Origin: Chryseobacterium sp.
GTDB lineage: Bacteria; Bacteroidota; Bacteroidia; Flavobacteriales; Weeksellaceae
Length of the DNA: 64,000 nt
Direction of reading: 5' to 3'
NCBI RefSeq assembly: GCF_019236175.1
Contig: NZ_JAFAJM010000002.1
Span: forward strand, 22,625 to 86,624
Below are positions 1-9,031 of the stretch, piece by piece (position 1 is the stretch's first letter; each line of letters begins with the position of its first letter). The notes beneath the pieces are model-generated. The model had not been told where the DNA came from, ran no database searches, and saw only the letters and a program-made list of their open reading frames with translations. The position numbers were made by a program, and so were the translations under genes.

Positions 1-27
1 CTTATTGTATCGTATCGTTATGTACTT

Positions 28-1557
28 TTATTCCTTATGATAAGGACACCCTTCAGGTGGATTTTCCATGCTGTTACCTACCACAACTCCGGGCTGATTA
101 AGCAACTGATCTTCTATCACTTTTCTCTGGTCTTCAGGAATATCTTCCAGTTTACGAAGTGTATTGGTCTGAATGTGCGGCCAGCTTGTAGTACCTCCGT
201 CATTTCCGAAATCAAATTCAAAGAATACAATCTGCTCGTACTGAAGCTGAAGAATTTCTTTTTCATCTTCAATTACGGTCTCAATCCACATTTGCATATC
301 CACCTCAACAGTCGGAACAAAACGATTGACAAACGGAACATTTAAAATTCCTCCCTGTGCACCGGTCTTCATTTTAGATGACATCGTTACATGAACATAG
401 TTGGTGATATGCTGGCCTCTTACTGTATCGCGAAGGCGAAGATCCGGGCGTACAGAATAAGGATATAGATCATTAGCCAGAATTCTCTGGGTGTATATTT
501 TATTTGAACCGGGGTCATTCTCATCCGTCAGTGTCTGATCTACCCATTCCGGTGCAGGCTGATCAAGATCGATGATATTAGCTGCTGTTACTCCGGCGCC
601 ACCCATGGTACGTGAAATGCTAAGATGATCAGGGTCCCATGCCGCTTTACCATATGGAAACTCAGGAGACCCTTCAATTAAAAAGCTTCCGTCCTGAGGA
701 GCAATATCACCTAATAAAGTTATCGTACTGCCATGAGGAATGACGCCGCTTCGGGAAATAGAGTAGTCCGGAATAAAATAGGGCCCGTCCAGCCCGTCTC
801 CCGGTTTTAATTCCTGAGCCGCGATGATTTCGTAATAAGGTTGGTCTGGTTTCAGCTCACTTTGAAGAATGTATTTTTTCTCCTGTCCGTCAGGCGATAC
901 TCTTACGAGAGGTTCGTCTCTGTAATTTCCGTCATACCCGTATTTTTCATAATCACTGGTAGAAAATGCGTGAATACCGCGGTCTTTTTTTATCGATTCT
1001 TTACTTGCTGCATGGTTATAAACATCACTCAGCCATAGATACATTCCGTTTTCTTCGTGGATGGGAGTGTATTTCAGGTCCGGTTTTCCCTCTACAGTAT
1101 TTACACTTTTAATGGTTTGTTCATATTTAACAGCTCCGCAGAATAATTCGCTTGCTCCTCCTCGGTTACGAACTCCGCCCGGAACCAGAGAAAAGGTTAA
1201 TTTTTCAATATACTCTTCACAGTCGAAACTGAATTTTCCGGGAATGGTACCCGGATTAGTACCCGGTGAAGGCATAATCGTAGTATGTATTCCGCTTGCT
1301 AATGAAGGTCTGGTAACATTTTTATTGTAATTGGCATTATAGCTTACCCAGGTACCTTCCAGAGCTGCTAAAACTCCATAATCAACATTATTTCCTATAG
1401 CATCCAGATTTTCTTCTTTAAACGGCCTCATAGGATCATCAATAAGAAGTTTGGAGTATCCATCCATCAACTGGGCTAAAAAGCCTTTGCTTGTATCAAT
1501 ACTTCTGCGGAATAGTTTACCTTCCGCCTGTGGGGTTTCTTTTTTACGTTTAAGCAT
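28..1557 (-). CDS. Calycin/heme-binding-like hypothetical protein, last gene of redox operon
   Basis: A 509-residue protein without a signal peptide or membrane segment. Its pattern suggests a large beta-barrel (calycin or nitrobindin-like) protein of the kind loosely annotated as heme-binding: LEGTW at residues 66-70, VRNRGG at 129-134, a HEENGMYLWL stretch near 167-176 and IPHG at 273-276. It ends in an unusual Cys/His tail, GCPYHKE. It follows the ferritin-like gene by 18 bp and is probably the last gene of the four-gene operon read from about 5.8 kb. The family assignment is from recalled sequence patterns only; no heme ligand can be proven and the function is unknown. Confidence 0.6.
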   Translation of the reverse strand: MLKRKKETPQAEGKLFRRSIDTSKGFLAQLMDGYSKLLIDDPMRPFKEENLDAIGNNVDYGVLAALEGTWVSYNANYNKNVTRPSLASGIHTTIMPSPGTNPGTIPGKFSFDCEEYIEKLTFSLVPGGVRNRGGASELFCGAVKYEQTIKSVNTVEGKPDLKYTPIHEENGMYLWLSDVYNHAASKESIKKDRGIHAFSTSDYEKYGYDGNYRDEPLVRVSPDGQEKKYILQSELKPDQPYYEIIAAQELKPGDGLDGPYFIPDYSISRSGVIPHGSTITLLGDIAPQDGSFLIEGSPEFPYGKAAWDPDHLSISRTMGGAGVTAANIIDLDQPAPEWVDQTLTDENDPGSNKIYTQRILANDLYPYSVRPDLRLRDTVRGQHITNYVHVTMSSKMKTGAQGGILNVPFVNRFVPTVEVDMQMWIETVIEDEKEILQLQYEQIVFFEFDFGNDGGTTSWPHIQTNTLRKLEDIPEDQRKVIEDQLLNQPGVVVGNSMENPPEGCPYHKE

Positions 1558-1575
1558 GATCTAAAGTTTTTATGA

Positions 1576-3030
1576 TTATAAATTCGTGTATTCGAAAGTA
1601 GGCCCTGCATTATGCTGAGAATCCAGAGGCTGTTTCATTAAACCTACCGCCTGTTCTTTCAGGGCATACATATACATGATTGATTTTTCCAGCTCTCTAT
1701 GGTTTCCTTCTACAGCGCTTTGAATAGCATCTAATAAGCGTCTGTATGTTTTATTGAATTCAACACCTTGTGCATACAGTTCTTTATTACCAGCGTAGTC
1801 ATTTACTTTCGGATTGGGTTTCATAGGGTAGGATGCACTCCAGTCCACAGGAAGAGGTTTACCTGTGGGCGGAGTAATGACAGGCATCATTCCGTCCTGA
1901 TCTGTGAAAGCTTCATAATTACCACCCATATAGAAATGTTCATGGAAAACTTCTTTAAATCTGAAATAATGAGCCAGTTCAGCCCCTTCTTCAAACTGTG
2001 AAGGATCCACGTCATAAATAGAATCATCGGCACCTTCTCCCTGTCCTTTAATCTCCTGGAAAACTTGGATAACACCGGTTAGCGCTTCTACCGGATGTAA
2101 TTTTCCTCCGCTTCCGTAATATTGCTCAGGGCGGATTTGCTTTTCCGGATTTCCTGTGAAGATTCCACCTGTATTTAATTCCTCAAAATTCTGTGGAAGT
2201 ACTTTATGTTCCTTGTAATAAGCTGCGATCTGGAAAACAGAGATATAAAAGAATACGACATCATAATATTCACCTATAGTATGCACATTATCCATGATAA
2301 AGCCTTTCATATTCTCAAGAGTCCAGAAGTTATTTTCCTCTACGGCAACGCTTTTAGCAACTAATGCCTGCGGAACTTTCATTAAGCCGGGCTTGGGAGC
2401 TTTTACCAAAGGATTGGTGGGGCTTTCAATGGCGATAAAAGTAGCGATACTATTCGGAGAAAAAGTTTCCAGCCCTACATAGAAATCAACATTCATCGGA
2501 AGCTTCATCGGGTAAGTAGGATAGTTCTGTGGTTTGTTGACAGAAGGCTGAATGTGTATGGCATTTAATACATTACAAACCATAATCAGGTGAAGCATTT
2601 CTTCCACAGCAACACTTCTTATAATCTGTGAGGCCAGTGCATTGGTTCCGTCTTTGATAGAATACAAAGCTGTAAGATAAGGGGGAATCGTGGAATGTTC
2701 AATAAGAATTGCTGTTTGCAACAGATCCTGTAAAATAGGACGGTAATCTAAATCGATTAAGCCGCTTTTAGACGGATAAAGGTCTGCGCTAAATTCTGCG
2801 CTTAAGTACTGGTTAAATGCTTCAATCTGATCGTTTAATAAAAGATTTGTGAAGATTTTGCTGTGGTGTTTAATTCCTCCTGTCCAGTCATCTTTACTGA
2901 TTGTGGTATCAAATAACAAGGATTGTAATGAGATACTATTTTCTACGGCTGCCGCACTTCTGCCGGTCATGTTTACTCCCTTTACCAGGGTAGATTGAGG
3001 TTCTGTTTTATGGATAAGTCTTTGTCTCAT
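1576..3030 (-). CDS. Ferritin-like protein, VioB/RebD iminophenyl-pyruvate dimer synthase type
   Basis: A 484-residue soluble protein. The region around residues 100-160 carries E111-H112 followed by E143-E144-x2-H147 in a helical setting (AILIEHSTIPPY, then AVEEMLHLIMV). This is the signature of the ferritin-like domain found in VioB/RebD enzymes. A second acidic/His helix (ELAHYFRFKEVFHEHF) lies in the C-terminal half, consistent with a metal-binding four-helix core. VioB and RebD couple imine forms of tryptophan or phenylpyruvate; that substrate cannot be assumed here. The gene sits 4 bp after the GMC oxidoreductase stop, so the two are surely co-transcribed. Reaction and substrate are unknown. 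Confidence 0.75.
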   Translation of the reverse strand: MRQRLIHKTEPQSTLVKGVNMTGRSAAAVENSISLQSLLFDTTISKDDWTGGIKHHSKIFTNLLLNDQIEAFNQYLSAEFSADLYPSKSGLIDLDYRPILQDLLQTAILIEHSTIPPYLTALYSIKDGTNALASQIIRSVAVEEMLHLIMVCNVLNAIHIQPSVNKPQNYPTYPMKLPMNVDFYVGLETFSPNSIATFIAIESPTNPLVKAPKPGLMKVPQALVAKSVAVEENNFWTLENMKGFIMDNVHTIGEYYDVVFFYISVFQIAAYYKEHKVLPQNFEELNTGGIFTGNPEKQIRPEQYYGSGGKLHPVEALTGVIQVFQEIKGQGEGADDSIYDVDPSQFEEGAELAHYFRFKEVFHEHFYMGGNYEAFTDQDGMMPVITPPTGKPLPVDWSASYPMKPNPKVNDYAGNKELYAQGVEFNKTYRRLLDAIQSAVEGNHRELEKSIMYMYALKEQAVGLMKQPLDSQHNAGPTFEYTNL

Positions 3031-3034
3031 GTTT

Positions 3035-5329
3035 TCAGTTTTTAAATTGTACTTCCAGATCAGTCAGGATAGATTCTACTGAACGGATCGTGAATGCAGA
3101 TAAGGTTAAAGTAGGGTTTGAAGTTCCCAGAGTTGTCATATTTCCGGCTCCAACAATGTATAAGTTGGGATGATCCCATGATTTACAATAGCTGTTTGTT
3201 ACAGATTCATCCGGTGATGATCCCATTCTGTGGGTTCCCACAATATGGCCGGCTCCGTTGTAAGAATATCTTACATTGTTGTAAATGAATGTATTATTAT
3301 CTGTTGCGTTATAGGTAGTAAAATCTTCAACGCCTAATTTTTCAAACATTTGATCTGAGGCTAGTTTAGCCTGTTCCATTGCTTTTTTTTCATACTCTGT
3401 AAGCTCATAATGAATAACAGGACGTGGAATTCCCAGGACATCCATGTATTGATTATTAATGGTGACTCTGTTATTAGGATTAGGCAATTGTTCAATTTCA
3501 AAATGAAATAAAACCTGTCTTGAAAGCCTGTCAGCCAGGGCTTCTTTTAAGTCGGTTCCGAAAAGACCGTCACTTAAAAATTCTGAAAGGTCAGATCCGG
3601 GAGAGAATGTTGGCCAGCTCCATCCCCAGTTGTCGAGGGGTGAAATCCAAGCTGAAAATTCGCTTCTGAAGCTTCCGTCACGGAAGGAGGAAATATTGGT
3701 TGTAGAACCTGGGCCTCTGTAAGCATACACCGGTTCAGGAAACAATCCCCAGGTCAGCATGACCATATGATCCATAAGATTTCTTCCTACCTGATCACTG
3801 CTGTTGGCAACGGTTTTTTCAACTTTCTGCCTGTTTTGGGTAACCGTATATTTTGAGTTCAGTAATATTTTGGGATTTTCAAAAGCATTGGCTGCCAGAA
3901 TTACGATAGAGTCTGAAGTATCAATCATCTCTTCAATGAAATCTGTTTTTTCTTTTGAGGTATATCTTCTCAAATGAACTTTTGAAATTTTCTCATGATC
4001 CTTTTCATCAACGCTTAGTTTGTAAACAACACTCTGGGCTCTGACTTCAATGTGCGGGTTGCGTTTAAGATTATCATTTTCATTAACTTTATATAAAGCT
4101 TTTTTTAGCGTTTTTAAAGCATTGTATTTTGCCTGAACCGGACAGATCGGAACACAGGAAGCATTTCCTTCACAACGTTCTCCCATATAAGGATTCCAAA
4201 GAGAGCCAAGAGCTTTGTATTTCTCATCGGCAGTATGATCTAAAACCAGTTTGTATCCCGATATACCGGTTTCAGCTTTAATTATTTTGGTATTACCATA
4301 CTTAGGATTCGGAATAGAATTTCTTCCCTGAGGAGAAGGAACCAGTAATAACGGAATAGGCTGGAAATTTAATGTGACACTTGTATCCTTAAGGCCTTCT
4401 ATGATTTTTTCATCCATATAACTCTGGGAGATTTCTTCCATCGGGAATACATAGTCTCCGTAATATTCTTCCCTACTTTCGGAAATAGGATATTCCTGTT
4501 TGGAAACATTCCCTGAAACCCCGATTTCAAATTCGGCCATTTCATAATAAGGTTTTAATGTTTCATAGTCTATCGGCCAGTTGATAGGTGTTTTTACCTT
4601 AGCATCAGGACTGTTGATTTCAATGCCGTATTTTTCCGTAAGTTTAAAATCATTCGGAAGCATCCTTGGAGTGGTACCCAGCCAGTGAAGGGTGGTTCCC
4701 CCTCCGACTCTTATCGCATCACTCGCAAAGGGCATTGGCCCAAACTGAACCAGATAGCCCTTTTTTTCAGGAAAAGGAGGAACAATTTTTCCCATATCCA
4801 GAACATTCGGCGAAGGAGCCTGCTTTAAATTAGGATAGGGTGAATTGGGAACTTTAGCTTCCTGCATATAAAAAGTACGCATATACTCATTATAATTGGT
4901 CATAGATGATACAGAATCCAGTTCCAGACCAGCCTCCAGACCAGCTTCATACATCAGAACAGAGATCTCGCGGAAGAATTCCAGAAAGAAGAAATCTTTG
5001 AAAACGTCAATTCCGATTTGGTTTTTAAGTGTTTCAGGATTAATATTCCTTTCATTTGCCTGAATCTCTATTTCTTTACCGGTTTGATTCTGAGCATTTT
5101 CGATTTCTTTTTTATAGGATTTTGGCTGCGGCAGATCTTCAGTTTTTTTAATGTTTTTAAGGCCAATTTCTGCAAGGATTTCCTTAAAGGCGTGAGTGGC
5201 TATCGCACGGTGAATAAATTTTTTTTCACGCAATGAATACACGTGGTCCGTAAGAAGTTTCGCGATCAATGAACCTGCAATCCCCGTCCCTACGATGATC
5301 ACATTCTTTTTGTTGTCTGTTTTTCTCAT
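3035..5329 (-). CDS. GMC-family FAD oxidoreductase with FAD-GDH-like Cys cluster motif
   Basis: A 764-residue flavoprotein. The N-terminal GTGIAGS (residues 14-20) is the FAD-binding Rossmann loop, and a C-terminal GAGHIVGTHRMG plus a NPTLTLSAF block form the GMC catalytic end. C386-x5-C392-x3-C396 (CEGNASCVPIC) matches the region that holds the 3Fe-4S cluster in FAD-dependent glucose/sorbitol dehydrogenases. The strand VLMYEAG, normally about 15 residues after the Rossmann loop, appears only at residues 124-130, so about 95 lysine-rich helical residues are inserted. There is no Tat or Sec signal. Its start overlaps the small subunit stop by 4 bp. It is probably the catalytic subunit of an alcohol or sugar dehydrogenase-like complex; the substrate is unknown. 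Confidence 0.85.
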   Translation of the reverse strand: MRKTDNKKNVIIVGTGIAGSLIAKLLTDHVYSLREKKFIHRAIATHAFKEILAEIGLKNIKKTEDLPQPKSYKKEIENAQNQTGKEIEIQANERNINPETLKNQIGIDVFKDFFFLEFFREISVLMYEAGLEAGLELDSVSSMTNYNEYMRTFYMQEAKVPNSPYPNLKQAPSPNVLDMGKIVPPFPEKKGYLVQFGPMPFASDAIRVGGGTTLHWLGTTPRMLPNDFKLTEKYGIEINSPDAKVKTPINWPIDYETLKPYYEMAEFEIGVSGNVSKQEYPISESREEYYGDYVFPMEEISQSYMDEKIIEGLKDTSVTLNFQPIPLLLVPSPQGRNSIPNPKYGNTKIIKAETGISGYKLVLDHTADEKYKALGSLWNPYMGERCEGNASCVPICPVQAKYNALKTLKKALYKVNENDNLKRNPHIEVRAQSVVYKLSVDEKDHEKISKVHLRRYTSKEKTDFIEEMIDTSDSIVILAANAFENPKILLNSKYTVTQNRQKVEKTVANSSDQVGRNLMDHMVMLTWGLFPEPVYAYRGPGSTTNISSFRDGSFRSEFSAWISPLDNWGWSWPTFSPGSDLSEFLSDGLFGTDLKEALADRLSRQVLFHFEIEQLPNPNNRVTINNQYMDVLGIPRPVIHYELTEYEKKAMEQAKLASDQMFEKLGVEDFTTYNATDNNTFIYNNVRYSYNGAGHIVGTHRMGSSPDESVTNSYCKSWDHPNLYIVGAGNMTTLGTSNPTLTLSAFTIRSVESILTDLEVQFKN

Positions 5330-5811
5330 AAGTTGCTGTTTACAGGTTTAATGGCCCAGGATTTATAACCAGGTTGTTTAGCTCCCGGCGGATGCGAATG
5401 CATGACATTCCAGACCAGCCCTTCCTTGTAGGAAAGATCATTGACGTAAGCACCTTCCCAGGTTCCCAGATACCAGAGCGTGATTACTTTTCCCGCAATA
5501 TCATTTAATCCTGGATCTGCCATGATTTCAGAAGCAATGGAATTTTTCAGTTGATCTGCAGTAAACGAATTTTCGAACACATTTTTAGAAACCGTCAGGA
5601 AATCTACAAAAGTAGCAGCCTGTAGATTTTCCAGAATATGCGTGTAATAGGTTTCTGCCAGGCCTGTGGCCTGTAATTCGTTCAGCGGAAAACCGGTGAG
5701 TGCCTCCGAGACAGACATGAACACGTCAAAGTAATAATCGTCGATGTTGAGGATTTTGTTACTAATAATCATTTCGTTAAAAATTTGATGGGTTAAAATA
5801 TCTCTACTCAA
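5326..5811 (-). CDS. FAD-SLDH-type small (gamma) subunit of the GMC dehydrogenase
   Basis: A 161-residue protein resembling the small subunit of membrane-bound FAD-dependent sorbitol/glucose dehydrogenases: an early SEALTGFP block near residue 35, a central helix-rich part, then LWYLGTWEGAYVNDLSYKEG and a C-terminal PPGAKQPGYKSW. It overlaps the GMC start by 4 bp, as expected for subunits of one complex. The canonical gamma subunit carries a twin-arginine signal; none is visible here. The start shown is TTG because this frame has no ATG or GTG between the stop at 5910 and that point. The frame stays open upstream to 5907, and a frameshift near 5854-5857 would join it to an ATG at 5920 (about 198 residues), so the N-terminus is uncertain. 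Confidence 0.7.
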   Translation of the reverse strand: MSRDILTHQIFNEMIISNKILNIDDYYFDVFMSVSEALTGFPLNELQATGLAETYYTHILENLQAATFVDFLTVSKNVFENSFTADQLKNSIASEIMADPGLNDIAGKVITLWYLGTWEGAYVNDLSYKEGLVWNVMHSHPPGAKQPGYKSWAIKPVNSNL

Positions 5812-5821
5812 TAAAGAGCAT

Positions 5822-5920
5822 TTAGTAATAGGGGTGTATTTTTCCTGTCTTTCTTTTGGAATACTGCAGTAGAGCCCATCTCTGTTCCTGAAAAGGTTGA
5901 TTGTTTTCTAAGCTATCCAT
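5822..5920 (-). CDS. Possible true N-terminus of the small subunit, out of frame (32-codon ORF)
   Basis: ATG at 5920 opens a 32-codon frame starting MDSLENNQPF and stopping 10 nt before the TTG of the small-subunit gene. Removing one A from the AAAA run (minus strand, 5854-5857) would make it read straight into the downstream frame (QYSKERQEKYTPITK then LLSRDIL). It may therefore be the first exon-like part of a frameshifted gene or a base-calling artefact. It could also be a short leader ORF or a chance ORF. Confidence 0.3.
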   Translation of the reverse strand: MDSLENNQPFQEQRWALLQYSKRKTGKIHPYY

Positions 5921-6268
5921 TAGTATCAGTTTTTGTTTATTCGAAATTAATCAGATCCTGCCATATACGATTCAGTATTTCTACGTAATTTTTACGACTG
6001 TTTAAATATGGATTCCTGTAAAGCCTTTAAACAAGGGGATGTGTGGTGATTTGTTTTCACATTGTTTAGAATTATTTTAAATAATGTGGTAGCACAAAGG
6101 CTATGTGTAATAAAAAATATAACATAAAAGTGGAGTTAATTTTAATAAATGCTTTTACAACGATATTTATCATGATATCTTTATTCAAACTTACTTAACA
6201 CATACTTCATATTTTATTCATAAGTTTTGAAATTATAGCGAATATTTTTGTGAGTATAAATAATTTTA
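5921..6268. other. AT-rich divergent intergenic region
   Basis: This stretch separates the minus-strand redox operon from the plus-strand TonB receptor gene. It is very AT-rich and holds no ORF I would defend. It must carry the promoters of both units. Only the receptor -7 box at 6243-6250 is clear; I see no strong inverted repeat or riboswitch-like structure. Confidence 0.6.
6243..6250 (+). promoter_or_regulatory. -7 promoter box of TonB receptor operon
   Basis: TATTTTTG matches the flavobacterial TAnnTTTG consensus and lies 19 nt upstream of the ATG at 6269. A TTTTG at 6225-6229 could serve as the -33 element, although the spacing is short. Confidence 0.5.
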
Positions 6269-9025
6269 ATGAAATCAGTTCTACAAAAGACTTTCTTCAT
6301 TACCCTATGTACTACTGGAGTATGGGCATCTGCACAGGAATTTAAGGGTAAAATTTTCAATTCAGAAACCGGAGAAGTTGTTACAGGTGCCGAAATACAG
6401 ATTTTCCCGGGTAAACAAAAGGTATTTTCGGGGTTGGATGGTGAATTTAAGTTTAAGAATCTTACCCCGGGTCAGTATACTTATACGATTACTTACAACC
6501 CGTTTAAAGCGGTTCATAATACCATTCTGATTGCTGAAGAAAAAAATGAGATAGAAGTATTTTTAAGTACCTCACCAGGAAAAGAAATTGAAAACATCCA
6601 TATTAAAGGAAGCAAAAAATCAGATACAGACGGTTTTGCAAGAAAAAGAGAACAAAAACTTCCTCAGGTGGCTAATATTGTTTCAGGAGCCGCTATTGCC
6701 AAATCACCGGACATCAGTGTGGCCAATGTTATCCAGAGAGTGTCGGGAATTTCTGTAGAGCGAAGCAGTAACGGAGAAGGGCAATATGCAATCCTCAGAG
6801 GAATGGATAAAAGGTATAATTATACGCTGGTAAACGGAGTAAAAATACCAAGTCCGGATGGTAAAAACCGCTATATTCCTCTGGATATATTTCCTGCAGA
6901 ATTACTGGAAAGACTTGAAGTTTACAAATCCCTGCTTCCGGATATGGAAGGGGATGCTGTAGGAGGAGCTGTAAATATGGTAATGAAAGAAGCCCCTGCC
7001 CGTGAAGAAATTAATGTAAATCTGGCGCTAGGGTATAGCCAGATGCTGTTCGATAGAAAGTTCAAAAGCTTTCCTTCGGATCAGGTTAAATTCCGGTCTC
7101 CTTATGAAGTTTTCGGAAAGGCTTATCAGGCCAATAATTCAGATTTTCCAAAGGCTGCCTATACAATTGAAAATATGACGGCAATGCCTAATTTCAGTGG
7201 GGGAGTTTCCTATGGAAAAAGGTTTTTTAACCAGAAGTTTGGAGTTATAGGTGCGGTAAGTTTTCAGAATACAAGCCGCTTAACGGAAAGTCAGTTTTTT
7301 AATTCCAGTAATGTAGACGTGATGAAATATGCCGTTATTACTTCATTAAACGACAGAAATTATTATGAAAATCAGCAAAGACTGGGAATTCACACCAAAT
7401 TGGACTATAAATTTAATCCGAATCACAGTATTTCATTATACAACCTTTTTGTACAGCTAAGAGATACACAGCTAAGAGAAACGATAAATACAAATTTCTC
7501 CAATTCTGTTTACGACCCTGTACAGGGTAATGCTTCCTTAAGTTTTCAGAACCGTACAAGACTTCAGCAGCAGCGTATCTGGAATTCCACCTTAAAAGGA
7601 GAACATAAGCTTATTCCGGGCCGCCTTAATATGGACTGGTCTGCCGTAGTATCTTCTGCAAGTAATGAACTCCCGGATACGGCCTTTTTCGGGACCCTGG
7701 GCGTACGCAATAATTTTACGGATACGCATACTTCGCCAACAGATGCCAACAGAAGCTGGCAGAGAAATACAGATAATGATTATGCCGGTTATCTGAATCT
7801 GGGATTAAATCTGGGAAAGAAAACAGAACTTAAAGCCGGAGGATTATACAGAGACAAAAAAAGAAGCAGCTTCTACAACAATTACGTACTGAAACCAGCC
7901 CATCCTGCAGCACAATGGGGAACAGACTATCAGGATTATACCGAGATCGATTACGAGGTACAAAACCCGAAAGGAGCTGTTGCCAACCCGCTTACGTATG
8001 ATGCCACCGAAAAGTTGGGAGCTGCCTATATAATGTTGAATACCCAGATAGAAAATTTACACATCAACGGAGGGCTTAGAATGGAAAATACCAAGCAGGG
8101 ATATAAACTGTATTTTCCTCAGGGAGAATCAAATCCTGAACTGAATCAGAAATATACCGACTACTTACCAAGTCTGAGTCTGAAGTATACCCTTCATAAA
8201 AATCAAAATTTCAGAGCTACTTATTTCCGTTCGGTAAACAGACCCGGTTTCTATGAAATCGTACCTTCCAAAATTACTTACGAAGAATACCAGGAGCGTG
8301 GAAATCCCGATCTTAAAAGAGCTTTGGCTGATAATTTAGATTTCAGATACGAATATTTCCCTACAGCAACAGATCAATATATGATCGGTATTTTTCATAA
8401 AACCATTAAAGATCCTATTGAATATACCTTGCAGCCGGACCCTACCAGACCACAGGATATTTTTTATTCACCCGGAAACTTCGGAACTGCCTATAATTTA
8501 GGACTGGAAGTGGATGTTATTAAATTCTTCAATAAAATCGGATTGAAAGCCAACTATACTTTTACAGACAGTACCATTGAAACACCTAAAAGCCAGAAGA
8601 TAAGAAATCAAGCCGGCGATCTTGAGACCATTCAGGTCATGCAGAAAAGACCGTTGTACGGGCAGAGTAAACATATCGCCAATCTGTCATTATTGTATAA
8701 AGATGTACAGAACGGATGGGATGCCCAGCTTGCGGGTTCTTATACAGGAGAGAGAATCAATACTATTTCTCAGTATCTGGATAATGATATCTGGCAAAAA
8801 GGATTCGTTCAGCTGGATTTTGCCGTTGAAAAAAGATTCAAAAACGGGGTAACTGTTTTCCTGAAAGCCAACAACCTGCTGAATACTCCGATGGAACTGT
8901 TTATCAAAGGAAGTAATCCTGAAAATGCCAATATTCCGTATCAAGATATTTCTAAAAATGAAACCCTTATCAGAAAGGACTATTACAAACAAACCTATTT
9001 ACTGGGCATAAAATTCAAACTCTAA
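6269..9025 (+). CDS. TonB-dependent outer membrane receptor
   Basis: A 918-residue outer membrane receptor. A signal peptide ends near ASAQ (residues 20-23). A carboxypeptidase-regulatory-like beta-sandwich (about 25-100) follows, then a plug domain (about 125-240) with DISVANVIQRVSGISVER and RGMDKRYNYTLVNG. The rest is a beta-barrel ending in the aromatic-rich KQTYLLGIKFKL. The plug resembles the TonB_Xanth_Caul group rather than SusC, and no SusD is encoded nearby. The stop is 6 bp before the beta-helix lipoprotein gene, so the pair is one operon and the lipoprotein is its likely partner. The transported ligand cannot be read from sequence. Confidence 0.93.
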   Translation: MKSVLQKTFFITLCTTGVWASAQEFKGKIFNSETGEVVTGAEIQIFPGKQKVFSGLDGEFKFKNLTPGQYTYTITYNPFKAVHNTILIAEEKNEIEVFLSTSPGKEIENIHIKGSKKSDTDGFARKREQKLPQVANIVSGAAIAKSPDISVANVIQRVSGISVERSSNGEGQYAILRGMDKRYNYTLVNGVKIPSPDGKNRYIPLDIFPAELLERLEVYKSLLPDMEGDAVGGAVNMVMKEAPAREEINVNLALGYSQMLFDRKFKSFPSDQVKFRSPYEVFGKAYQANNSDFPKAAYTIENMTAMPNFSGGVSYGKRFFNQKFGVIGAVSFQNTSRLTESQFFNSSNVDVMKYAVITSLNDRNYYENQQRLGIHTKLDYKFNPNHSISLYNLFVQLRDTQLRETINTNFSNSVYDPVQGNASLSFQNRTRLQQQRIWNSTLKGEHKLIPGRLNMDWSAVVSSASNELPDTAFFGTLGVRNNFTDTHTSPTDANRSWQRNTDNDYAGYLNLGLNLGKKTELKAGGLYRDKKRSSFYNNYVLKPAHPAAQWGTDYQDYTEIDYEVQNPKGAVANPLTYDATEKLGAAYIMLNTQIENLHINGGLRMENTKQGYKLYFPQGESNPELNQKYTDYLPSLSLKYTLHKNQNFRATYFRSVNRPGFYEIVPSKITYEEYQERGNPDLKRALADNLDFRYEYFPTATDQYMIGIFHKTIKDPIEYTLQPDPTRPQDIFYSPGNFGTAYNLGLEVDVIKFFNKIGLKANYTFTDSTIETPKSQKIRNQAGDLETIQVMQKRPLYGQSKHIANLSLLYKDVQNGWDAQLAGSYTGERINTISQYLDNDIWQKGFVQLDFAVEKRFKNGVTVFLKANNLLNTPMELFIKGSNPENANIPYQDISKNETLIRKDYYKQTYLLGIKFKL

Positions 9026-9031
9026 GAAGCT

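Noticed and set aside
1576..3030. Classical ferritin or bacterioferritin
   Set aside because: Length (484 residues) and the placement of the E-H and EE-x2-H motifs fit the VioB/RebD ferritin-like family, not an iron-storage 24-mer; a true ferritin is encoded at 39119.
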